NCBI GenBank assembly: GCA_022565795.1
Contig: JAIUMA010000008.1
Location: 1-64,000 of the forward strand
DNA: 64,000 bases
Direction: 5' to 3'
Source: Balneolia bacterium
GTDB taxonomy: Bacteria > Bacteroidota > Rhodothermia > Balneolales > Cyclonatronaceae
Shown one piece after another: positions 1 through 8,372 of the stretch (position 1 is its first letter; each line of letters starts with the position of its first letter). Below the pieces are notes generated by a model. The model ran no database searches. It saw nothing but the letters and a program-made list of their open reading frames with translations, and was not told where the DNA came from. Made by a program: the position numbers and the translations under genes.

Positions 1-1968
1 CTATGGCAGCCGACCGAAAAGCAAAAGAACGATGCCAACCTTACCCGCTATATTAAATGGCTGGAGGCCAAAAAAGGACTTCAGTTCATGGATTACAACG
101 CTTTATGGGAGTGGTCGGTAAAGGAAACCGAAGCGTTTTGGGAGTCTCTGTGGGAATATTTTGAAATCAAATCGACGCTGCCATATTCTGCAGTTCTTAA
201 AAAAAGCAGAATGCCGGGAGCAGAGTGGTTTCCTGGAGCGCGGTTGAATTTTGCCGAGCACGTATTCAGAAACGAAACCACCGAAAGCCCTGCATTGATA
301 TTCAGGTCAGAGACGGTTTCCTATCAGGAAACTTCCTGGGAAGAGCTTCGGCAGCAGGTGAGCTCACTTGCACATTTTTTCCGGAAGTCAGGTGTAGAAA
401 AAGGGGACCGGGTTGCGGCGTATTTGCCGAATACGCCACATGCGTTTGTCGGAATGCTGGCGGCATCGGCCGTTGGTGCGGTATGGTCGAGCTGCTCGCC
501 CGATTTTGGCACGGACAGCGTAATTGAGCGATTCAGCCAGATTGAGCCGAAGGTGCTCATCACGGTAAACGGATATCGCTACAACGGCAAAGCACACGAC
601 CGGCGAGAGCGGGCTACAAAAATTATTAAGGCCATGCCGGGGCTTAAGCACGTCATTCATATTCCGTATCTCGATGACGCTCCGAAAGTTGATACGCCCG
701 ATGAAGCCATCACCCTTACAAGCTGGGAAAATGCTGCCGGAATTAAGGATATGCCGCTTCAGTTTGAAGCCGTCCCTTTCGACCATCCGCTTTGGGTTTT
801 GTACTCTTCCGGCACGACGGGGCTGCCGAAGCCGATTGTTCATGGTCATGGCGGCATGCTGCTGGAGCATTTAAAGTACATGGAGTTCCACGCCGATGTT
901 AGGAAGGGCGACCGGTTTTTCTGGTTCTCGACAACGGGCTGGATGATGTGGAACGTGGTGATGGCCGCCTTGCTGCGTGGAGCGACAGCCGTGGTGTACG
1001 ACGGAAGCCCGGCATATCCGGACATGAATGCGCTCTGGGATTTTGCGGATGCATCAAAAATGACCACCTTTGGCACCAGTGCTACCTACATTGTTAACTG
1101 CATGAAGCAGGGCATAGAACCGGCAAATAACAACGATTTGAGCAGTCTGCGCTCGGTAGGCTCGACAGGCTCACCGCTTCCGCCGGAAGGCTTCAAATGG
1201 GTTTATGAACACGTTGGCAAGCACATACAGCTGAACTCGACCAGCGGGGGAACCGATATTTGCTCCAGCTTTGTGGGCGGAAATCCACTTCTGCCCGTAC
1301 ATGCCGGAGAAATACAGTGCCGGATTTTGGGCGCTTCGGTCTATGCATTTAACGAGCAGGGTGAAGCCGTGACGGGTGAAGTCGGTGAAATGGTCATTAC
1401 CAAACCGATGCCGTGCATGCCGGTATATTTCTGGGGTGATGAGCAGATGAAGCGCTATAAAGAAAGTTATTTCGGTATGTTTCCGGGCGTTTGGCGACAT
1501 GGCGACTGGCTGAAGGTTACCGGGCGCGGGAGCTGCGTAATTTATGGACGTTCGGACGCAACGCTCAACAAAATGGGCGTACGTATCGGAACGTCCGAAA
1601 TTTATCGGGCTGTTGAGACCAACGACCGAATCAAAGACAGCCTGGTAGTAAGCATCGAGCGGCCCGACGGAAGCTGGTTCATGCCGCTGTTTGTCGTGCT
1701 GGGTGATGATAATCCGGTCGATGATCAGCTTCGGAAGCAGGTAGCTGCCGAAATTCGGGAGCGGATCGCACCCCGCTTCGTGCCCGATGAAATCATCAGT
1801 GTAAAAGAGATTCCCTATACGCTGAGCGGCAAGAAAATGGAAAAACCTGTGAAGCGCATTCTTGAAGGTATAGCGCCGGAAAAAGCCGCAAGCCGCGATT
1901 CCATGAAAAATTCGGCTTTGCTGGAATATTATGGCGAAATTGCCCGGACGCTGAAGCGAAAATTTTAA
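1..1968 (+). CDS. Acetoacetate--CoA ligase (acetoacetyl-CoA synthetase), 5' end cut by window
   Basis: ATP-dependent activation of acetoacetate to acetoacetyl-CoA in the cytoplasm (ketone body or polyhydroxybutyrate breakdown). The frame is open from base 1: codons before the ATG at 88 read LWQPTEKQKNDANLTRYIKW, the usual N-terminus of this family, so the gene starts just left of the window and the ATG at 88 is internal. The visible 655 residues match the family length of about 650. The adenylate-forming core motif YSSGTTGLPKP lies near bases 802-834, and the C-terminal lysine motif SGKKMEKPVKR closes the AMP-binding fold. The FGTDS and HSGRSDATL-like region (YGRSDATLNKMGVRIG) is typical of the acetoacetate branch rather than acetyl-CoA synthetase. 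Substrate assignment is by family recognition. Confidence 0.93.
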   Translation, partial: LWQPTEKQKNDANLTRYIKWLEAKKGLQFMDYNALWEWSVKETEAFWESLWEYFEIKSTLPYSAVLKKSRMPGAEWFPGARLNFAEHVFRNETTESPALIFRSETVSYQETSWEELRQQVSSLAHFFRKSGVEKGDRVAAYLPNTPHAFVGMLAASAVGAVWSSCSPDFGTDSVIERFSQIEPKVLITVNGYRYNGKAHDRRERATKIIKAMPGLKHVIHIPYLDDAPKVDTPDEAITLTSWENAAGIKDMPLQFEAVPFDHPLWVLYSSGTTGLPKPIVHGHGGMLLEHLKYMEFHADVRKGDRFFWFSTTGWMMWNVVMAALLRGATAVVYDGSPAYPDMNALWDFADASKMTTFGTSATYIVNCMKQGIEPANNNDLSSLRSVGSTGSPLPPEGFKWVYEHVGKHIQLNSTSGGTDICSSFVGGNPLLPVHAGEIQCRILGASVYAFNEQGEAVTGEVGEMVITKPMPCMPVYFWGDEQMKRYKESYFGMFPGVWRHGDWLKVTGRGSCVIYGRSDATLNKMGVRIGTSEIYRAVETNDRIKDSLVVSIERPDGSWFMPLFVVLGDDNPVDDQLRKQVAAEIRERIAPRFVPDEIISVKEIPYTLSGKKMEKPVKRILEGIAPEKAASRDSMKNSALLEYYGEIARTLKRKF

Positions 1969-2137
1969 ATGTTAAATTTTAAGTTTTATATCATTTATTC
2001 TCTGAGCCGATCCGTAACCTTCCGGATTGATATTTCACTTTTGAAGGACACAAATTTTCACGGATAGATTCACATTAAAACTCAACACTTAAAATTTGAT
2101 ATTACGAGCGGGACGAGCATAACCGAAGGAAAATAAA

Positions 2138-2479
2138 ATGTCGAACAAAAACGATTCAGAAGATATAGAGCGGCAGGGTGCTATGAGGACACTCACCACC
2201 GATGAAGTGGTGAAAATCCTGACCGGCCTGAAGGCTGAGCTGAAGCAGCGTTTTGGCGTAACCCGGATTGGTTTTTTTGGCTCATTTGCCCGAAATGAGC
2301 CTGATCGTGACAGCGATGTGGATATTCTGGTTGAGCTTGAAGAACCGCTTGGCTGGGAGTTCTTCGAAATGCTCGAGCTGCTTGAGGAAAAGCTTGGAAA
2401 ACCGGTTGACCTCACCACCAACACAGCGCTCAAAAAGCAGCTCCGTGATTCTATTCTGAAGGAGGTTCGCTATGTATAA
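2138..2479 (+). CDS. mntA: MntA-type nucleotidyltransferase antitoxin
   Basis: 113-residue minimal nucleotidyltransferase. The motif GSX10DXD is complete (G48-S49, D60-V61-D62: GSFARNEPDRDSDVD). In characterised HepT/MntA pairs this enzyme adds AMP to a tyrosine of the HEPN toxin and so neutralises it; that role is known for the family, inferred here. The adjacent downstream gene is a HEPN protein 21 bp away, which fits one operon. The ATG at 2138 follows a GAAGGA-like ribosome site; a start at the Met of MRTLTTDEV (2183) would remove a non-conserved leader and is possible. Note that the annotated order is antitoxin first. Confidence 0.88.
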   Translation: MSNKNDSEDIERQGAMRTLTTDEVVKILTGLKAELKQRFGVTRIGFFGSFARNEPDRDSDVDILVELEEPLGWEFFEMLELLEEKLGKPVDLTTNTALKKQLRDSILKEVRYV

Positions 2480-2500
2480 CAGCAGCAGTAGGTCCGTCGG

Positions 2501-2866
2501 ATGAATATTCCCCGTACATCAAGAAAAAAGAGAAGCTACAGATATCTGCTCGAAGATATTTATGATGCCATGCTCCGGATTGAAAAGTATATAGAGCGCT
2601 CGAACGCTAAAACCTTTATGCGGGATGAGCTTGTTAGCGATGCTGCAATTCGCAATTTTGAGGTGATTGGCGAAGCTGCAAACAATCTGCCGAGGCGCAT
2701 CAAAAATAAATACCCTGAAATTCCGTGGGACCGCATGTACAAGCTCCGGAATTTCCTCGCCCACGAATACTTCGGAGTTGATCTTCATCTCGTATGGCGT
2801 ATCGCCAAAGACCACATACCCGGGCACATCAGGGATATGGAGCGGATTTTGGAAATGGAGGGGTGA
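2501..2866 (+). CDS. hepT: HepT-type HEPN (DUF86) RNase toxin
   Basis: 121-residue all-helical HEPN protein of the DUF86/HepT family. The catalytic RX4HXY motif is intact: R83, H88 and Y90 in RNFLAHEYF. In known systems R and H cut RNA (often tRNA) and the tyrosine of the motif is the AMPylation target of MntA. The preceding gene is the matching nucleotidyltransferase, so the two form a complete toxin-antitoxin module. Nothing is truncated. It sits between acetoacetyl-CoA synthetase and a broken kinase gene, without other mobile genes near by. Which RNA it cuts cannot be read from sequence. Confidence 0.88.
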   Translation: MNIPRTSRKKRSYRYLLEDIYDAMLRIEKYIERSNAKTFMRDELVSDAAIRNFEVIGEAANNLPRRIKNKYPEIPWDRMYKLRNFLAHEYFGVDLHLVWRIAKDHIPGHIRDMERILEMEG

Positions 2867-3046
2867 GGGGATACCTTTCTAGTTTTTTATCAGCATGCAA
2901 AAGGAATAGTTTAGTGCATATTGTACTTGAAAGATATGCTTATATTTTATTCATATTTATCATTATTTTTGTTCGGGTTATTTAGTGGAAGTCATCTATA
3001 GTTACGTGATGGCTAATATTTAGGCATTTTGTCGGGAGACACTTTT

Positions 3047-5149
3047 TTGAAACTATTATTTACGTTAATGGCGGTTTTCTTTCTGCTCATATTTCATGCT
3101 GGCGTTTCAGCTGTGCATATCTCTGCCGGCAGTACAGAAACAGACGCTAATGCTCACCGGTTGATAGATCAAAGCAGAGATGCTCTTACATCAGGGAACT
3201 TGAGCTTAGCACTTGAACTTACCGTCCAGGCTGAACAAGTGTTTCGAGATTTTGGTGATGAAGAAGGTACACTTAAGGCTCTCCTTATAAAGAGCAGAGC
3301 AAACCAGCTTGGCGGTGATGCCTCTGCTGCGCTTTATATCCTGAATACAGCACTAGAAGAGTTTCCGGAATCTATCAATTTGTCAAAGCTCTATAATCAG
3401 CTTGGTACATTAAGTAGCGAAAGGGGGGATCTGATTAAGGCTATAGCATATCACAAAACTGCCTTGAACTATATTTACAGACTACCGGATAATGAACAGG
3501 TAAATTTAAGGGCACGTAATCTTCATAATATTGCATTAGCATATTCGAGTACAGGAGAATTATCTCTTTCGCTGGAGTATTTTTTGGAGGCTTTAGAGTT
3601 AGCAAGGTTTACAGATGATCAAGAATTACTATCATACATTTATAATAATTTAGGCGCTGAATATGGTCGCCAAAAAGACTTTGAGCGAAGTCTGTTTTAT
3701 TTGAATGAGTCTCTGAACATGGCAATGGAAAGAGATGCTAAACTCGAAATATACAGAGCCCAAATTAATCTTGGGAATGTCTATACAGATGCTGGAAAAT
3801 ATCAGGAAGCTCTTCTAAGTTACGACAGCGCTCTGGCAGCGCTGGCTGTATTGAGTCCTGGTGCGCCATCAGCTATTGTGGTACACAACCAGGGGCGTAC
3901 ACTTTCTCTGATGCAGCGTTACGAAGAAGCTGAAGAAAAGCTAATGAGTTCTCTGGCGATAAGCCGCCAGTCGGGTCAACTCACCGGGGAATACTATAAC
4001 TTTTTTGAGTTAGGCAAGCTATATGCCAGCCAAAACCGTTTACCCGAGTCAATTTATAAGCTGGAGCTTGCCCATGAGCGCGCAAGAAATCTTGTAAATG
4101 CTGATTTCCGCAGGGATGTAGCTCTGGAACTTCACAATGCTTATGCAAAGGAACAACGTTTCGGTGAGGCTTATGAAATACTATTAGAATATTCAGCCCT
4201 GTCTGATAGCCTTAATGAAGCCAGATGGACAAGTGAACTGGCGCAGGCGGAAAATCGACTTGAATTGGAAAGGCAGAACCAGATTAACCGTTTATTAAAT
4301 GAGAAGCAGCTTCAGAGTGAAAAACGGCTTCGTCTTCAATACACTGTAATTATTATCAGCGGGTTGTTCATTCTTCTTTTTTTTGTACTGCTAATCCAAA
4401 TGAAAAAAAGTACCCGCGAAAAAGAGGTGATGCTTGAAAAACTACAAATTCAAAAAGAAAGTCTCCAGGAACTGAACAAATCGAAAGATAAGCTCTTTGC
4501 TATTGTCTCACATGATTTGCGTAATGCGCTAATGTCTATGCAGGGCCTTCTGAGTCTGCTTAAAAGTGGTTTAATTACGCAGGAGGAACTGCAGGAACTG
4601 GTTCCGCAGCTTGAAGTTTCTGTACAGGAAAACGCAAACGTCATGGTTGATCTATTGGCCTGGGCTACCGAGCAGCTAGCCGGTGTAGAGATCATCACAA
4701 CTTCTGTGGATATCAGGGAACTGGTGAGTGAAGTTTACCAGTCTCAACAATTTGTTGCAGACACAAAGAAAATAACTTTGGTGAGCGGAAATCTCAATGT
4801 GCCAGCTGTAAAAGCTGATTACAACGCTATGCTTTTTGTTCTGTGAAACCTGATTACCAATGCTGTAAAATTCTCAGATTCCGGCGATTCAATAACCGTT
4901 TCTGCTGAAGAACACGAAAACGGAATATTACTATCTGTTAGTGATACCGGAATCGGAATACCCGATGACATGAAGTCTAAAGTATTTGGCAAAGAAAACT
5001 GGACGCGAAGGGGAACCAAAAATGAAAAAGGTACAGGCTTTGGCCTCACCTTAACCCGCGATTTTATTGTCCGGATGAATGGAGAAATCTGGTTTGAAAG
5101 TAAACATGAATTGGGAACTACTTTCTTTATCCTTCTGCCAAAATCTTGA
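3047..5149 (+). pseudogene. TPR sensor histidine kinase interrupted by one in-frame TGA
   Basis: A membrane sensor kinase: signal/anchor segment at the N-terminus, about ten tetratricopeptide repeats (roughly residues 40-400), one transmembrane segment (VIIISGLFILLFFVLLIQ), a coiled coil, the phosphoacceptor box SHDLRNAL (His about residue 489) and the ATPase domain. The reading frame stops at TGA 4844-4846, yet codons after it continue the domain without shift: the N box NLITNAVKFS, then DTGIGIP and GTGFGLTL, ending at TGA 5147-5149. Relatives usually have Arg just before NLITNA (LRNLITNA), so a single CGA-to-TGA change explains it. The start chosen is TTG 3047, with GGGAG 8 bases upstream. 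The first product would lack ATP binding. No partner response regulator is adjacent. Confidence 0.85.
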
Positions 5150-5277
5150 TTTAGCGAAACGCAGGATTACTACGAGGAAAAGGTCTAATGATCTGGCAGG
5201 ACCTGTTCATCCTGATTATCCGCAAATCCTCAAAATCTTGTTCACCTTGCAAAAGAATGCCATCACTTTTGCTATTA

Positions 5278-6606
5278 TCACCCTTTCATCAATGCCTCTA
5301 TATCAGCTCGTTTTTTCGGTACGTCTGTGAGGTTTTCGTTTCCGGATTCGATGATGACCAGATTGTCTTCGATACGTATACCTCCAAAACCGAGAAGCTT
5401 ACGCAGCTTGCTTTCGTTCAGGAAAGGTTTGTATTTCGGATCGCTGAATGCGGGTTCGAGCAGGGCGGGAATCATGTACAGTCCCGGCTCGATGGTTATA
5501 ACCATGCCTTTTTCGAGGGTACGGCGTGCACGCAGGAAACGGAGCCCGGGGCGGTCGATGGGCTCAACCCCCTTGAGGTAGCCGCCTACGTCGTGGGTAT
5601 CGAGTCCGAGGAAATGACCCAGCCCATGAGGGAAAAAGAGCGCAAACAGGTTCACCTGCATCATCTCTTCCACGTCTCCTTTAATGTAGCCGCAGTTTTT
5701 TAATCCTTCAACTATCACTCTTGCGGCATGCAGGTGTAGGTCCTCCATTTTAACGCCTGGTCTCGCTCCGCTGCTTGTTTCGGATAGGGCCTGCAGGGTG
5801 ATGTCGTACAGCTCTGAGAGCGGATTTGAAAAGGTTCCGTTTACCGGAAAAGTACGGGTGATGTCCGCTGCGTAGCCTTTGTATTCGGCTCCGGCATCTA
5901 TGAGGAAGTGGCCGTTTTTCTCAATGGCGCTGGTGTTTTTTACATAGTGCAGAATGGCACTGTTGCTTCCGGATGCAAATATGCCGCCATAAGGCTGGTG
6001 GAGCATCCCGTTTTTCTGGGTGACATGCTCAAAAGCGGCTTTTACTTCATATTCATATTCGGCCTGTCCAACCATCTTCATGGCGGTACGATGGGCTTCG
6101 CTTGCAACTTTATTGGCGCGGCGCATCAGCTTAAGCTCTTCTTCCGATTTTATACTCCGGCAGTACGCCATCGCTTCGGGAAGGGTATCGGTGTTGCACG
6201 CTAAGCCAAGCTCCCGAATAGCAGCAGCGCACTCTTCATTCAAACAAAAAATGGTTTCCGGCTCACGCTTTTTGAAGACCATCTCCATCTGATCATCATA
6301 CAAAACGCTGTCGGGAGAAAAGCGCTCCTTGTAGTATTCCGGCGGATTCACATGACCCATCCAAACGGCGAATTTGGCATCACGTCTTGGCATCACCAGA
6401 TGCCAGGTGCGGTCTTTGAGATCCAGAATGACGTGAAAATCGGGTTCGTTCACGCCCGTGAGATACAAGAAGTTGGACTCCTGACGAAAAGTGTACTCGA
6501 AATCGGTGTCGTAGCGATGCTTTACGGATCCTGCTTTCAGGTAAACGAGTGCATCGGTGTCAGGTTTAAAAACGTCGAAAAGCTTTTCCCGGTTGATTTT
6601 TTCCAT
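5278..6606 (-). CDS. Xaa-Pro aminopeptidase/dipeptidase (M24B)
   Basis: 442-residue metallopeptidase that removes the N-terminal residue preceding proline or splits Xaa-Pro dipeptides in the cytoplasm. The N-terminal creatinase-like domain covers about residues 1-150 and the pita-bread catalytic domain 165-430. All five metal-ligand positions are visible: D237 (LIDAGA), D248 (ADITRTFP), the HGLGH motif 327-331, E373 (IEPGLY) and E413 (RIEDNL). The HFLGLDTHDVGGY segment is shared with prolidases, so dipeptidase and aminopeptidase cannot be told apart from sequence. The gene lies 111 bp downstream of the HsdR-N-type gene on the same strand. Confidence 0.92.
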   Translation of the reverse strand: MEKINREKLFDVFKPDTDALVYLKAGSVKHRYDTDFEYTFRQESNFLYLTGVNEPDFHVILDLKDRTWHLVMPRRDAKFAVWMGHVNPPEYYKERFSPDSVLYDDQMEMVFKKREPETIFCLNEECAAAIRELGLACNTDTLPEAMAYCRSIKSEEELKLMRRANKVASEAHRTAMKMVGQAEYEYEVKAAFEHVTQKNGMLHQPYGGIFASGSNSAILHYVKNTSAIEKNGHFLIDAGAEYKGYAADITRTFPVNGTFSNPLSELYDITLQALSETSSGARPGVKMEDLHLHAARVIVEGLKNCGYIKGDVEEMMQVNLFALFFPHGLGHFLGLDTHDVGGYLKGVEPIDRPGLRFLRARRTLEKGMVITIEPGLYMIPALLEPAFSDPKYKPFLNESKLRKLLGFGGIRIEDNLVIIESGNENLTDVPKKRADIEALMKG

Positions 6607-6717
6607 ATATGGGTGTGCAGTAATCTTAAGTCGAAGTCAAAGTCAAATTCAAATTTTATTGAAAGTAATAAAATCTGCGCAATTGTTTGGCATCCGGCCA
6701 TGATATCCTTCAGGAAA

Positions 6718-7674
6718 TCACGGAGTTTTGTTGCTGCAGATTTCGGTTAGCAGCCTTGACAGTTGTTCCGGGTCAAAACCGGGAGACATCAGCTGCTCAA
6801 CAACCGAATCTGCTGCAGAGGAAGGCAGCATTTCTGGCCCACTTTTGCTGAAAACCACATCCGGAGATGTTGAGCCTGAATTTCCGTTGAGGCAGATCAG
6901 GAGCATCAGGTTGCCCGATTCGGGTGAAGCGTGAAGCCCGCACAGCCAGTTCAAGCCATCGGCATGTGCTAAAACGCCTGCACTCCAGTTTTTAAGCGTG
7001 ATGTAGTAGTGATTTGCATGCGGATAGCCGTCCATTTTTGGGGCTCTGATGTAGCTGATTTTTGCTGACTCACCCGAGTAAAGCCGGTTAAGCATAGCTG
7101 AATGCGCGTCCCGATCTTCACTCTTCTGTCCTAAAAAACCGCGTTTCATCCAGTAGGACGCATCACGGGGAAAGTCTGCAGACTTCTGATCCTCAGAATG
7201 CAATGATGCCGGATTCAGGGCCTCGATGCCATCACCGTTTATACGGAAGCCAAGCTCTCCCAGTCCGTTACTGAGAACGATATAAGGAGCCTTAATCTGC
7301 TCATTGTACCGCGCTGCCTGCATCGCGGCGGCCTCGTTAAGCTTTACGTCCTCCGACTTACACTCAACCAGGATGAAGGGCTTCATGGAAGCATCGTAAG
7401 CCAGTATATCAGCGCGAAACTGATCACCAACGGCTTTTCGCCTCACCGGCAACTCGGTCGACATTCGGTTAAAGGGCACGCCGCAACCGTAGTACAGCCA
7501 CTCCATACACCGAAGTCGCACCCGCTCCTCCGGACGGTCCCGTAGCAGCCTTTTTTGAGCTGGATTCCATAACCACTTTTCGCCCTCATGAAACCTCACC
7601 TCATGAAAATGACGCCCGCTGAGCTGCTTTGAAGCCGAATTTTGGGAACCGGAAGGAGTTTTGGGTATGCTCAA
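6718..7674 (-). CDS. Orphan HsdR N-terminal-type (HSDR_N) nuclease-domain protein
   Basis: 318 residues. The N-terminal half (about 40-150) matches the type I restriction HsdR N-terminal fold: a PD-(D/E)XK pattern D89...E104-C105-K106 (RADIL...VECK) followed by a QAARY helix, as in HsdR. No helicase motor, HsdM or HsdS lies near by, so it is not a working type I restriction enzyme by itself. The C-terminal half (about 160-318) is not recognised. Such stand-alone proteins are widespread in Bacteroidetes-type genomes and their function is not established; DNA repair or defence are possibilities. It is divergent from the cupin gene. Confidence 0.8.
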   Translation of the reverse strand: MSIPKTPSGSQNSASKQLSGRHFHEVRFHEGEKWLWNPAQKRLLRDRPEERVRLRCMEWLYYGCGVPFNRMSTELPVRRKAVGDQFRADILAYDASMKPFILVECKSEDVKLNEAAAMQAARYNEQIKAPYIVLSNGLGELGFRINGDGIEALNPASLHSEDQKSADFPRDASYWMKRGFLGQKSEDRDAHSAMLNRLYSGESAKISYIRAPKMDGYPHANHYYITLKNWSAGVLAHADGLNWLCGLHASPESGNLMLLICLNGNSGSTSPDVVFSKSGPEMLPSSAADSVVEQLMSPGFDPEQLSRLLTEICSNKTP

Positions 7675-7805
7675 GCTAAATGAATTTGGTATGTTGGTGG
7701 TTTAAGGTGATGCGTTCCGTGCGTTCGAAAATCGCCTGAATCGACCAAAATGTACTGGTTTCTGAGGTGCATCCAAAGTTTAAACCCGTTAAATACCACA
7801 AAATA

Positions 7806-8324
7806 ATGCCAAGCCGCAAAGAGAGCCTGATTGAGAAACTGAAGCTGAAGCCGCATCCCGAAGGTGGATTTTACAAAGAGACATACCGCAGCTCCATGAT
7901 GATTCCTGTGCATCAGCAGAACGAAGCCTTCAGCGGGCCTCGTCCGGCATCAACGGGGATTTACTATCTGCTTGGCACGGGTGACTTTTCTGCCTTTCAC
8001 AGAATTCAATCCGATGAAATGTGGCATTATTACGAAGGAGACGCTATCACTATACACATGATTCATAATGATGGTCTTTATCAAGCGGTCGAGCTGGGGC
8101 CGAATGTTGAAAAAGGAGATACTTTCCAGCTTGTGGTACCCGCAGGTGTTTGGTTTGCAGCCGAGCTGTCGCACAAAGCAAATGAAAATTCAGACTCTTT
8201 CTGTCTGGCGGGCTGCACGGTATCGCCCGGCTTTGATTTTGAAGAGTTCGAAATGGCCGATGGCTACATGCTAAAAAATGCGTTTCCCGAGCACAGAGAA
8301 ATCATTGAGCGCTTTGTAAGATGA
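7806..8324 (+). CDS. Cupin family protein (DUF985)
   Basis: About 172 residues from the ATG at 7806 (MPSRKESLIEKL), chosen over an in-frame ATG at 7767 that would add a 13-residue extension not seen in the family. The protein shows the DUF985 hallmarks: HPEGGFYKETYRS near the N-terminus, TGIYYLL, then FHRIQSDEMWHYYEGD and VPAGVWFAAEL, ending with VSPGFDFEEFEM. The fold is a single-domain cupin related to RmlC sugar epimerases; metal-binding or sugar-binding roles are proposed for relatives but no reaction is established. Soluble, no signal peptide. Confidence 0.88.
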   Translation: MPSRKESLIEKLKLKPHPEGGFYKETYRSSMMIPVHQQNEAFSGPRPASTGIYYLLGTGDFSAFHRIQSDEMWHYYEGDAITIHMIHNDGLYQAVELGPNVEKGDTFQLVVPAGVWFAAELSHKANENSDSFCLAGCTVSPGFDFEEFEMADGYMLKNAFPEHREIIERFVR

Positions 8325-8372
8325 AATTCGGACTTATTTAACGTAAATTGGTTTCCGCAAAACCGACCGGAA

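Noticed and set aside
388-870. Minus-strand 160-residue open frame within acetoacetyl-CoA synthetase
   Set aside because: Lies wholly inside a gene with clear motifs; no independent support.
4844-4846. TGA as a recoded (selenocysteine) codon in the kinase
   Set aside because: The position is an Arg in relatives, not Cys; no clear bacterial SECIS-like hairpin follows; a single transition explains it better.
5188-5277. Degenerate ATCCTGATTATCCGCAAATCC-like repeats after the kinase
   Set aside because: Only weak similarity between units (CATCCTGATTATC, CGCAAATCC, TCAAAATC); too few and too diverged to call a repeat element.
5188-5703. Plus-strand open frame over the end of the peptidase
   Set aside because: Antisense to the M24 gene, whose motifs are complete; composition and lack of family support point to a shadow.
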